DNA of 64,000 bases from contig JAGTXO010000001.1 of NCBI GenBank assembly GCA_019448385.1, positions 1,736,001 to 1,800,000 on the forward strand. Reading direction: 5' to 3'. The notes below the pieces were generated by a model. That model made no database searches and was not told the origin of the DNA. It worked only from the letters and a program-made list of their open reading frames with translations. Below are positions 1 through 8,575 of this stretch, piece by piece (position 1 is the first letter of the stretch; the number at the start of each line of letters is the position of its first letter). Source of the stretch: Diacronema lutheri (Eukaryota > Haptophyta > Pavlovophyceae > Pavlovales > Pavlovaceae). The position numbers were made by a program, and so were the translations under genes.

Positions 1-458
1 GTGTCCTCGCTGCTCGGCAGGCGCGAGTGCGTGCAAAAGTCGTATTGTGGCACGCGTACCTCGCGCGCGCCCTGCTGCAGCGTGCGCAGCAGCTCGAGCT
101 GCTCGTCAAAATCCATCGCCGCCGGGTGGTCAAAGTTGTGGTCGGCGACGTTGCGCGCCTGCTCGGGCGTGAGCGGGCGATAGAAGCAGTCCTGCGAGAT
201 GGAGACAACCCGACCCTCTGCCGAGCCCATCCGCGACATGATTGACTCGACCACGGTCGTCTTCCCCGACGCCGAGCCGCCGCCGATGCCGATAATGAAG
301 GGCCGCCGGCCGGGGGCGGCATCTGCGCTCATCTGCGGCGTCCGTCGGCGGGCGAGGGCACGCGAGCGCGTCGGCGCCGTGCGCTGCGCCGTGCGCGACG
401 CGGCCGAGACCGCCGACACGAGCGCGAGCGAGCCGAGGAGCGAGCGGACGCGCGTCAT
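1..458 (-). CDS. UCK: Uridine kinase, probably plastid-targeted (partial, runs off left edge)
   Basis: The N-terminal part of a uridine/cytidine kinase, which phosphorylates uridine or cytidine in the pyrimidine salvage pathway. The P-loop GIGGGSASGKTT is at residues 52-63, followed by SQDCFYRPLTPEQ, DHNFDHP and a VPQYDF-type nucleoside-binding stretch; the order and spacing are those of the UCK family. The in-frame ATG at 458 adds 42 residues before the internal ATG at 332. These start MTRVRSLLGSLALVSAVSA (signal-peptide-like) and continue Arg/Thr/Ala-rich, which is what a bipartite secondary-plastid leader looks like; targeting is inferred. Phosphoribulokinase has a related fold but a different P-loop and lacks the DHP motif. 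The C-terminal half lies outside the window. It is head-to-head with TRAPPC2L, 83 bp between starts. Confidence 0.85.
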   Translation of the reverse strand, partial: MTRVRSLLGSLALVSAVSAASRTAQRTAPTRSRALARRRTPQMSADAAPGRRPFIIGIGGGSASGKTTVVESIMSRMGSAEGRVVSISQDCFYRPLTPEQARNVADHNFDHPAAMDFDEQLELLRTLQQGAREVRVPQYDFCTHSRLPSSED

Positions 459-541
459 GATGGCCGGCCGGGTTGGGCACGCTGGAGCACGCGGCTGGCA
501 CGTGCTCGAAGCGTTGCCAACGTTCTCTGGGTCGAACAACG

Positions 542-979
542 ATGGCGGCCGCGGACGCGCGGGCGCAGGCCGTGTGCGTCGCGGTGGTGAGCAGGGCGAA
601 CCGGCCGCTTTTCGTGTGCCGCGTCGCCGAGGGAGTGGATGAGCTGCGCCTCCACCACGTCGTGCACAGCTGCCTCGACATCTTTGATGAGCGCCGCGCC
701 GCGCCCACGCCGCCGGGAGCGCAGGCGGACGCATACCTCGGCCTGCTCCAGCCGGCCGTCGACTTTCGCGTATACGGCTACGTGACGAACACGGCGACCA
801 AACTGGTAGTGGTCATGTCCGATGGCGACGTCCGCGAACTTGAGCTCCGACAGCTCCTCCGCCGCCTCCACGGCCTCGTGATCCATGCCGTCTCCAACCC
901 ATTCTACGTCGCCGGCACGCCGATCGTGTCAACAAAATTCGAGGCGGGCGTGCGCCAGCTCGTGGCTAGCGCGCGGTGA
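542..979 (+). CDS. TRAPPC2L: Trafficking protein particle complex subunit 2-like
   Basis: A 145-residue longin/sedlin-fold protein of the TRAPP tethering complex, acting in ER-Golgi and Golgi traffic. Recognisable family stretches are AVCVAVVSRANRPLF near the N-terminus, HHVVHSCLDIFDER, DAYLGLLQPAVDFRVYGYVT in the middle, and SNPFYVAGTPIVSTKFE near the C-terminus. Length and motif order match the animal and plant proteins. The frame is open upstream to 473, but the ATG at 542 gives the family-like start, so it was chosen. It has no intron. It is divergent from the uridine kinase gene, with which it probably shares a promoter region. Confidence 0.9.
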   Translation: MAAADARAQAVCVAVVSRANRPLFVCRVAEGVDELRLHHVVHSCLDIFDERRAAPTPPGAQADAYLGLLQPAVDFRVYGYVTNTATKLVVVMSDGDVRELELRQLLRRLHGLVIHAVSNPFYVAGTPIVSTKFEAGVRQLVASAR

Positions 980-1333
980 GTCGCTCACGGTGGAAAGAAT
1001 ACGCGGCAACGTCCGAGCGGGAGCGGATGACTTCCTGGCGGACGTCGTAGACGCGCACGCGGCACGCCGTGCTCGTTGATCAAAGCGCGCCACACGCGCG
1101 CAACGAGCGGCGAGTGCCCGTCTGGCGGCGTCCATGCCGGGATATGTAGCGCGCCGTCTGGCGGCAGCAGAATGTTCCGGCTCACGGAGAGGGTGTTCCT
1201 CGCGTTGCTTGCAAGAGCGGAAAGCGCCCTGTCATGCCTCTTTCCAATGACCATGGCCATTGGACAAATTTTAAAAATCGAACATATCTGAGCGGCGCCA
1301 CAGTCATGGAGGAAGCCACGACGTCGTGAAAGA
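980..1333. other. Intergenic region upstream of the RCC1-repeat gene
   Basis: About 350 bp with no supported gene. Base composition falls near the right end, where an A/T-rich patch around 1260-1290 lies just upstream of the RCC1 gene start and may belong to its promoter or 5' leader. Short open frames here give low-complexity Arg/Ala translations and match nothing. Confidence 0.4.
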
Positions 1334-4300
1334 ATGCGCCGCTCGCTCCTCCTCACGGCGCTGCTCCTGCGCGCTGGCACGGTGGACAGTGGCGCGCATG
1401 TGGACGGGGTTGCACTTGCTCCGGGCGACGACCCTCTGGGCTGGTCGCACCGGCCGCCGCTCGTGCAGCTGCTTGAGCTCCCGATTCCGCCGGACGACGT
1501 TGTCGTGCGCGCGTGCGCGGGCGATGCGCACCTGGTGCTGCTCACCAGGCATGGGCGTGTGCTGACGGCGGGCAGCAATCGCTATGGCCAACTCGGCCGC
1601 TCGCCAGACGGCTCGCTGCCCGCCGAGCCCGCGCTCGGCAGCGGCACGCACGCGTTGGTGGCACGCGAAATCGAGCCCACGGTGCGCGTGCCGCTCGCTG
1701 AGTTTGCGTGCGGCCCGATCAGCACGGCGCTGATCGCCGAGGAGCGCGTGCTCACGTTTGGCGACAATTCGAACGGCCAGCTGGGGCGCGCCACTGACGC
1801 CTCGCACATGGATCGCACGCCTCGGCCGATCGATGTCGGCACGCGCCCCGCGCGCGCAGCCGATTCGGCTTGGCAAACGCTGGGCGTGAAGGTCGGCGTT
1901 GGCGCGCCGTTGCTCTCGCCGCGCTTCGCGCTGGTAAGCATGTCCGAGTTCCTTGGCGCGGCGGTGACGATCGATGGCGAGCTGTATCTCTGGGGCAGCG
2001 AGGATGGCGGCGGCGGCGGCGGCGTGCGCGCCGAATGGTCGCCACGCCAAGTGCGCGTGCCGCTGCACGCGGACGAGACGATTGTGCAGCTCGCGGTGGG
2101 GTCAGCGCACGTGCTCGTGCGCACGAGCCGTGGTCGCATCCTCTCCGCTGGTGAGAATGATGTCGGCCAGCTGGGCAGGCATGCGCACGAGCACGAGCCC
2201 CTCGACGCCTTCGCGCCCCTCCACTTGCCCTTCCGCGCACACGCCTACGTCGACGTCTCGTCGACCGAGCTGCACGCTGCGGCGCTCACCGCGGATGGGT
2301 CGGTGTGCACGTGGGGCGACGATGATGCGCTGCAGCTCGGCCGCGCGCTCGGCGAGCGCGAGTCGACCGACGGCTGGGCGGAGCGGCCGGGCTGGGTGGA
2401 CATGAGGCCGACGCTCGGCCACACGGCCGACGGCGCCGAGCGCATCGTCAGCGTGAGCGCGGGCAGGTACCACACGGTCGCGCTCACGAGTGGTGGCGGG
2501 CTGATTGGCTGGGGCTCCAATGAAGAGGGCCAGCTCGGCGTGCAGCCCCTCGCCGACGCGCCCGCGCGCGATGCCGAGCGCGCATCGACGGGGGCGCGGC
2601 CAGGCGGCGGCGGCGGTGGCGCGCGTGACGGCGAGGGCGACGCACGCGCGCGGCGCGCACGCGGCGCGCGGCGCAGCGGCGCAGGGCGCGCGCGGGACGC
2701 AGGCGCCGCCGGCATGCCGGACGCGGTCGCCGGCGCGCGCGCCGCGCGCGGCGGCGCCGACGGCGGCGCGCGCGCGCCACCGGATGGCAACGGCGCCGGC
2801 GGCGGTGGCGACGGCGCTGGCGGTGGCGAGCTCGCGCCCGGCGGCTGGGCGGTTGGCGATGATGGCGGTGCAGACGATGGCGAACACGGCGAGGGCGATA
2901 GTGATGACGACGACGATGGCGAACACGGCGAGGGCGATGGTGATGACGACGACGATGGCGAATACGGCGAGGGCGATGGTGATAACGACGACGATGGCGA
3001 ATACGGCGAGGGCGATGGTGATGACGACGACGATGGCGAATACGGCGAGGGCGATGGTGATGACGACGACGATGGCGAATACGGCGAGGGCGATGGTGAT
3101 AACGACGACGATGGCGAATACGGCGAGGGCGATGGTGATGACAGGGAGGACGGGGAGAAGGAGGAGGAGGAAAGGGATTTCGACGACGCCTTCTTCGCAC
3201 CGCTGCCCGTCCGCCTCTCGCTGCAGCTGCCGGACCACGCTGCGCCCTTTGAGCCGAACTCGGCCGCGCCGAATTCCGTCGACGCGGCGGCGGCGGACAG
3301 CGCAGACGCGGGCGCGCGCGGCGTTGCGCGCGACGCGGAGGGGGACGCGGCGCGGCGCGCCTCGCGCGACGGCGCGCCAGTCGAGTCGCGCGTCGAGCCT
3401 CGCGTCGTGCGTGTTTTCGCAGCGGCGAGCATCACTCTCGCGCTGCTCTACGATGGGCGACTGCTTGCGCTTGGCGACGTGGCGCACATGCTCAAAGAGG
3501 CGGAGCAGGTTGGCTCCGCGGCGGAGCCGCACGTCGTCGGCATGCCGTCGTTCGTGCACGAGACGGAGCTCGTGACGCACGTCGCGGCGGGCGAGGCGCA
3601 TTCGGTGCTCCTCACCTCGCACGGCCAGCTCCTCGCATGGGGCTCAAACGCGCACGCGCAACTCGGACAGGTGCGCTCAGTGACAAGGTCGGTGGCGCCC
3701 GCGCCTGTCGGTGATGCGGTCGTCCGGCTCGGCGTGGGCGAGCAGCTCGTGCTGCTGCTCGGAAGCGACACGCGCTCCGCGGCGATCAGCGACTGGGGGC
3801 GCGTCTTCGCGTGGGGCGGCCAGACCGCACAGGCCGGCGGCGGCTCGCACGCCGGCGCGCGGCGGCCGCCGGCCGCCGAGGCGCCGAAGGGCGGGAGTGG
3901 CGCGCGTGGCGGCGAGGGCGAGGAGGGCGGCGATGGCGGCGAGGATGGCAGCAGCGGCGGCCGCGACGCCGAGGGCGCGCAGCGCGCCGCGCCGCCGCCG
4001 TGCGCGGGCGCGGGCCTGGCAGAGGGCGCGGGCGCGCTGAGCGTGCGCGGCCTGGCAGAGGGCGAAGGCATCATGCGCGGCGCGCTCAGCGCGCAGGGGC
4101 TGCACCTCGTCACGAGCGAGGGCAGGCTCGTCTGGTTCGCGCCGCGCGCCGCGTCAGAGCGTGCGCCCGACGGCGCCGCCGATGCGGCTGCCGCTGGGCT
4201 CGTCCAGGCGCCGCTCGGCCTCGATGCGGCCGTTCGCGTGCTTGACGTCGCGTGCTCTGATGCGCACTGCGCTGCCATGCTGAGCGACGGGCAGCTGCAC

Positions 4301-5743
4301 CTGTGGGGAGCAAACACTCGCGGCCAGCTTGGCCCAGCCGTGCCAATTTGGCCCGCACGCGTCCTCGGCGCCGACGCGGGCACGCGGCTCGCGCTGCCGG
4401 GCGGCGCGCGCGCGGTGAGCGCCTGCGCGGGCGCGGAGCTCACGGTCGCGCTCTCGGCTGACGGGCACGTCTTCTCGTGGGGGGCAAACGACGAGCTGCA
4501 GCTTGGGAGGCGTGCACACCGCGCGTTTGACAGCTCGCCCGCACGCGTGGCGCTACCTCTCGTCGATGGCGATTCGGCGCTGCAGGTGCGCCAGCAGAAC
4601 GGCCGCGCTGAGAGGGCTTTCGCCGTCTTTTCCCTTCTTCTCCCCTTACCCCCCCCCCCCCCCCCCCCCCCCCCCCCGCCAGCAGAACGGCCGCGCTGAG
4701 AGGGCTTTCGCCGTCTTTTCCCTTGTTCTCCCCTTACCCCCCCCCCCCCCCCCCCCCCCGCCCCGCTCTCTCTCGCCTGCCTCACACGCGCACCCCCTGC
4801 CATGGGCGCCCCCACCGCAGATCTCGTGTGGTGCGCAGCACGTGCTGCTCACTACGGCTAACGGGCATGGGCTCAGTTGGGGCAGTAACGTGCGCGCGCA
4901 GCCGCGCTGCGCGCGCGCACGCAACCCGCCCGCCGTCGCGCTTCCGCGCGCGCGCCGCCCACCGCCGCACGCTGCACCGCGCTGCACCACGCCGCGCGCA
5001 CGCAGGAGCACGAGCAGCTTGGGCGCGGCGCTGCTGCCGAGGAGTCGCTGGGCGAACTCGACGACGACGCGGCGGCGACGGCGCTGAGCCTCCCCGGCGC
5101 CGTCGAGCTTGAGCTCTACGAGGACGAGCACCTCTGGCAGATGCATGCCGGCCGCTCGCATTCCCTCGCCCTCAGCTCGTCAGGGTCGTTGATTGCATTT
5201 GGCAATTGCCGCGCGGGGCAGTGCGGGCTCGCGACGGGCGAGCCGGCGGCGCCCCCGCATGCGTCGTCCGGCAGCGCGCGCGCCGACGAGCCCGAACCCG
5301 CGCCGGCCGAGGGCGGGGCAACACGGCCGCGCGAACCTGCGCGCGGCGCAATGCCGCCGCGCGGGCCGCCGCGGCCGATGCGGTCGCCCGCGCAGGGCGC
5401 CGGTGCGGGCGCGGGGCGCGGCATGAACGACGGCGTGCGCGGCGTAGTCACTGACGCGCGCGCACAGCCGCCGCCGCCGGCGGCGCCGCCGCAGCGCGCA
5501 CGCGCGCAGGTGCGCGCGGGGACCCGCAGGCCCGAGCGGCACGGCGGCGACGCGCACGAGCCCGCGCCCGCCGAGAGGCGCGATGACGCTGCGCCGGCGG
5601 GCGCGACGGAGCCGAGCAGCCGCGCAGAGCGCCACGGCACGCCTGCGCGCGTGGCCGGCGAGCGCGAGCCGAGCACCGGTGTGCATGTGGGCGCTGACGC
5701 GGACGGCGTCGTGCAGCCGACGCGCCCGGCTCTGGAAGAATGA
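1334..5743 (+). CDS. Large RCC1-repeat protein with acidic and basic low-complexity inserts
   Basis: Join 1334..4585, 4821..4889, 5006..5743, giving 1352 residues. RCC1 propeller blades recur: LTAGSNRYGQLGRS, LTFGDNSNGQLGRA, LSAGENDVGQLGRH, IGWGSNEEGQLG, LAWGSNAHAQLGQ, HLWGANTRGQLGP, FSWGANDELQLGR. Both introns were placed because they restore a blade: exon 2 reads ISCGAQHVLL and then LSWGSN joined to EHEQLGRG from exon 3. An acidic insert (39-bp tandem repeat) and Gly/Arg-rich inserts interrupt the blades. Residues 1-20 (MRRSLLLTALLLRAG) look like a signal peptide or anchor, unusual for nuclear RCC1/RanGEF, so a Ran exchange role should not be assumed. The last 180 residues are Pro/Arg/Ala-rich with no recognised domain. 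The function is unknown beyond the propeller fold. Confidence 0.8.
2876..3148 (+). repeat. 39-bp tandem repeat, about 7 copies, coding
   Basis: Seven consecutive 39-bp units begin at 2876, 2915, 2954, 2993, 3032, 3071 and 3110; the last is degenerate. Because 39 is a multiple of three, each encodes a 13-residue acidic module (DGEYGEGDGDDDD and variants) inside the RCC1-repeat protein. Units differ mainly by GAT/AAT and CAC/TAC changes, which suggests recent expansion. Confidence 0.95.
4590..4759 (+). repeat. 88-bp tandem duplication with poly-C tails, inside intron 1 of the RCC1 gene
   Basis: Copy 1 covers 4590-4677 and copy 2 covers 4678-4759. Each begins GCCAGCAGAACGG and ends in a long C run (29 C at 4649-4677, 23 C at 4737-4759). 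The non-C parts differ by one base. Both copies lie inside intron 4586..4820. Run lengths may be affected by sequencing error. Confidence 0.9.
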
Positions 5744-5807
5744 GCCGCGGAGGCTCAGGGGCGTCAGAGTGTCGAGGGGGCCGTACCGACAGACTTCAAG
5801 ACTCTGC

Positions 5808-6503
5808 TCACAGCATGCCGCTCGCACTGCTCGCGGACGCGGCGGCGGCAGCGCGCGCGCGCGAAGGGGGCACTTGCGGGAACGGCAGCTCGGCTGACGC
5901 GCGCTGCCTAATTTGAAGCGTCTGCGCGAGAAGGGCGACGAACGGCACGGCAACGAGGGCGCCGAGGAAGACATGCGACGCGCGCGGCGCGGCGTGCGCG
6001 GTGGCCGAGCTGACGGGCGCGCCCGCGCGCCCGTCGGTGCCCGGGCGCGTGGCACCCAGCGCCGGCAGATCGGCCGGTGGAGCCGCCGGACGCAGCGCGT
6101 CGCAGCGCTCCTGCAGCGCCGCGGGCAGGCCGCCGTTACAGTCGAGCAAGCTCAGACCTGAGCACGCCAGCGCCGTCGCACCGTCAAGCTGCGCGAGCTC
6201 GCGCGAGCACGAGTTGCCGCTTGCGCAGATACCGAGGCACTCGCCGACCGCGCCAAGCTCGCCGATCAAAGCGCGCACGGCGCTGCCCTCCGCGCCGTCG
6301 CCGTCGCGCCCGCTGACGCCGAGCCGCGCGCACAGCACGGCGCGCTTTGCGTCGCCCAAAAGCACGGTCTGGAGCAGCGGCGCGAGCTGCTTCTGGTCCC
6401 AGCCGACGACGAAGTCGCGCGCCGAGCGCATGAGCGCCGCGCACGGCGGCGGGGGCGCAGTGGCAAGGGCCGCACCAACGGGGATCAGCATGAGCAAGCC
6501 CAT
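5808..6503 (-). CDS. Predicted type I membrane protein, Cys-containing ectodomain
   Basis: A 231-residue protein not recognised as any family. The N-terminus (MGLLMLIPVGAALATA) is a good signal peptide. The middle holds a Cys-containing domain (ECLGICASGNSCSRE, ALACSGLSLLDCNGG) that may form disulfides. One hydrophobic helix (HVFLGALVAVPFVALLA) near residue 190 is followed by a short Arg/Ala/Ser-rich tail. This predicts a lumenal or extracellular Cys domain with a single membrane anchor. It converges on the RCC1 gene, 64 bp away. No intron is needed. Confidence 0.6.
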   Translation of the reverse strand: MGLLMLIPVGAALATAPPPPCAALMRSARDFVVGWDQKQLAPLLQTVLLGDAKRAVLCARLGVSGRDGDGAEGSAVRALIGELGAVGECLGICASGNSCSRELAQLDGATALACSGLSLLDCNGGLPAALQERCDALRPAAPPADLPALGATRPGTDGRAGAPVSSATAHAAPRASHVFLGALVAVPFVALLAQTLQIRQRASAELPFPQVPPSRARAAAAASASSASGML

Positions 6504-6672
6504 GACGAGAAAAACCGGCCGGCTGTGGGATTTTCACTCACTATTTTAAAGGCGCAGCAATGGCGTCCACGGCAACGGAACAGGGCGTCGGCGTGGTGTG
6601 GCGGGCGCGGGCGGCAGCGCGAACCACGGAAAGCCGCACAGCAGGGGGCCTGGAGGCGGCCGGCACCCGCAC

Positions 6673-6729
6673 GATCGTCGCGCCGTAGAGTAAAAGCTTC
6701 GATCGTCGCGCCGTAGACCAAAAGCTTCG
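6673..6729. repeat. 28/29-bp direct repeat downstream of the tRNA
   Basis: Two adjacent near-identical units, 6673-6700 and 6701-6729, both start GATCGTCGCGCCGTAGA and end AAAAGCTTC; they differ by a GT/CC change and one A. They lie just 3' of the tRNA on its strand. Confidence 0.85.
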
Positions 6730-6741
6730 GTTTGCGAAAAG

Positions 6742-6814
6742 ACCGAGATGGGGTTCGAACCCACGCCCGCTGCTTTAGGGGAGCAGCGCTCTAATCCACT
6801 GAGCTACACGGCCA
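6742..6814 (-). tRNA. tRNA-like gene, most likely tRNA-Arg (anticodon CCU)
   Basis: The reverse complement folds as a 73-nt cloverleaf: acceptor GGCCGTG/CTCGGTC, U8-A9, D arm GCTC/GAGC with a GG-containing loop, anticodon arm CTGCT-CCCCTAA-AGCAG, variable CGGGC, and T arm GTGGG-TTCGAAC-CCCAT. Read canonically, positions 34-36 are CCU (Arg AGG codon) followed by A37-A38, as in other tRNA-Arg(CCU). A T run (TTTT) follows at once as a Pol III terminator. Oddities are C instead of U at position 33, a T-T mismatch at pair 6:67, and a U discriminator. It may therefore be a degenerate copy. No intron is seen. Confidence 0.65.
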
Positions 6815-6985
6815 GTCCCAAAAAGACTATGGTGTTGTTACATAGGCTGAAAACACGCTATATGAACTTTTGTTGCGATGCATGGGTGTGCATGTCCGTT
6901 CAGAGTCTAAATTCTTCACTAGACTCCCCACTAAAGCGGAGTCGTACGCCCGCGAGCCCCCGCCGTGCGGAACGTCGGCGCGCTC

Positions 6986-7651
6986 TCACTTGCGCCCGCG
7001 CGAGCCCTTTCTCGTGCCCGCGCTTTTCCGCCCACTCACATCCGCCGCCGGCGCGCGCCGCCCGCGCCCGTTCTTGCCCACCTTGCCGCCGCCGCCGCCG
7101 CCGCCCGCGCGCCTCGGCGCGCGCGCGCCTTTCGCACCGCGCGCACGGCGCGCCTTCGCCTCGCGCGCGAGGCCAGCGGTGCGCTTGAGCTGCTGCGCCG
7201 CGCGCCGCGCGGCTAGACGCGCCGCCAGCGCCTCGCTCGTCTCCTCCGCGTGCAGCTCAAACGCCGGGTCGCTGCCGTCGAGCAGCTGCGTGACCGTCGT
7301 CGTCGTGAGCGTCTGCTCAAACACGTGCCGCCGGGTCGAGAGGGTGGACGCGCGTGCGTCGCGCGCGCGCTCACCGACGCCAGCGTTTTCAGCGTCGTCC
7401 CCCTCCGCCGCCGTCCGGTGCACGATCCCGCCGCTCAGTGCGAACGCGAGCGCCTCGCGCTTCTCACGACGCGCGGCAATCTTGGCGTCGCGCGCCTTGC
7501 GCTCGTTCTCCTGGCGCGCTACCTCGCGGCGCTCGTCTTTGCGCCGTTTAAAGCCCGTCACATATGACTTGCGCGCCGACTCGTCGAAGACGATCGTGTC
7601 CCGCTGCTTGGACGGCTTGCGCTGCGCGCGCAGCAGGTCGTTCACCTTCAT
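6986..7651 (-). CDS. NOL12: Nucleolar protein 12 / Rrp17-Nop25 family ribosome biogenesis factor
   Basis: A 221-residue basic protein. The N-terminal part carries the Rrp17/Nop25 signature: DTIVFDESARKSYVTGFKRR followed by a long charged helix (ERREVARQENERKARDAK). This family binds RNA in the nucleolus and takes part in pre-rRNA processing. The C-terminal third is Gly/Arg/Lys-rich, like a nucleolar retention tail. The frame is open upstream to 7879, but the ATG at 7651 begins directly before the conserved domain and avoids overlapping the neighbour, so it was chosen. It is head-to-head with the GNAT gene, 46 bp between start codons. Confidence 0.8.
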   Translation of the reverse strand: MKVNDLLRAQRKPSKQRDTIVFDESARKSYVTGFKRRKDERREVARQENERKARDAKIAARREKREALAFALSGGIVHRTAAEGDDAENAGVGERARDARASTLSTRRHVFEQTLTTTTVTQLLDGSDPAFELHAEETSEALAARLAARRAAQQLKRTAGLAREAKARRARGAKGARAPRRAGGGGGGGKVGKNGRGRRAPAADVSGRKSAGTRKGSRGRK

Positions 7652-7697
7652 GCCCGGCGGTTCCACGCGTCGCGTTTTTCCTCGCAGAGGTAGCGAG
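7652..7697. promoter_or_regulatory. 46-bp bidirectional start-to-start interval (NOL12 / GNAT)
   Basis: Only 46 bp separate the two divergent start codons. If both starts are right, core promoter elements must overlap or lie within the opposite gene's 5' region. No TATA box is seen. Inference from gene arrangement only. Confidence 0.4.
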
Positions 7698-8540
7698 ATG
7701 GCGCGCGCGAGCGCGCTCTGGGCTGTCGGCATGCTCGCGTACGCGCGCGCGCCGGTGGGGGCGGCGGCGGCGGTGGCGGTGGCGATGCGGCGGCTGGGAG
7801 CAGCGAGCTGCGCCACCTCGATGGCCGCGCCCACCGGCGGCGTGACCCTCGAGGTGACGACCGCGTACGGCGCGATCAAGGAGGCGGCCGACTTTTTCGC
7901 GCGCGAGTTTTGGGCGAGCGCAGGCGAGCTGAGCGACGCGCAGCGCGGTACGCTCGCCGATCAGCACCGCGCTGATTTTGAGCGGCGATATGGCGAGCTC
8001 ACGGGCAAGCGCCGCTTCCCCTCCGCCCTCATTCTTGCGCTCGACGGCGAGCGGATCGTCGGGTGCGCGGGCGTCGAGATGACGGTCGTCGACGCCGCGG
8101 CCGGCCGCTTCTGGGATCGGCCACAGGCGGAGGCGCTCTTTTCGGAGCGATTCGCGGCAATGGGCGGCCGTGAGCGTAGCCAGTACCGCAAAGCAAATCT
8201 CGACGAGCTCGCCGCCGCCTTCCTTCAGGGCACGGGCGCCGTGCGGCCGGTGCTCTCCAACCTCGCCGTGCGGCGCGAGAGCCGCGGCACCGGCCTTGGC
8301 GAGCGCCTCGTGCGCGGCTGTGAGGAGCTCGTGCGCACGGCGGACGGCTGGGCGGGCGACGACCTCTGGCTCCTCGTCGACGAGCAGAACGCTCCCGCCG
8401 TCGCGCTGTATATGCGGCTCGGCTTCGAGGAGGTGTGGCGCTCGGAGGAGATGGCGACTCGGCTCGTGCGCGCTGCGGGCGGCGGCCTCGAGGTCGGGCA
8501 GGAGCCGAGCTTCCTGCTCGCCATGGCCAAAAAGCTGTGA
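7698..8540 (+). CDS. GNAT-family N-acetyltransferase with organelle-type leader
   Basis: A 280-residue protein. Motif A of the acetyl-CoA-binding fold is RRESRGTGLGERLVRGCEEL (R-G-T-G-L-G), preceded by LSNLAV and followed by LWLLVDEQNAPAVALYMRLG, the usual motif B with the N-A-x-A-x-x-x-Y-x-x-x-G-F pattern. Residues 1-45 are hydrophobic, then Arg/Ala/Ser-rich (MARASALWAVGMLAYARAP and on), resembling a plastid leader; the acetyltransferase proper starts near MAAPTGG. The layout resembles plastid GNATs of plants and algae, but the substrate cannot be told from sequence. The frame is open far upstream; the ATG at 7698 was chosen because the upstream frame is antisense to NOL12. Confidence 0.75.
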   Translation: MARASALWAVGMLAYARAPVGAAAAVAVAMRRLGAASCATSMAAPTGGVTLEVTTAYGAIKEAADFFAREFWASAGELSDAQRGTLADQHRADFERRYGELTGKRRFPSALILALDGERIVGCAGVEMTVVDAAAGRFWDRPQAEALFSERFAAMGGRERSQYRKANLDELAAAFLQGTGAVRPVLSNLAVRRESRGTGLGERLVRGCEELVRTADGWAGDDLWLLVDEQNAPAVALYMRLGFEEVWRSEEMATRLVRAAGGGLEVGQEPSFLLAMAKKL

Positions 8541-8575
8541 CGCAGACTGAGTCTAGATCGGCGGCATAGATCGGG

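Noticed and set aside
2102-3622. Minus-strand frames opposite the acidic repeat, giving regular hydrophobic repeats (VFAIVVVITIALA)
   Set aside because: This looks like a membrane protein, but it is the exact antisense of the Asp/Glu codon repeat; no start, family or flanking support.
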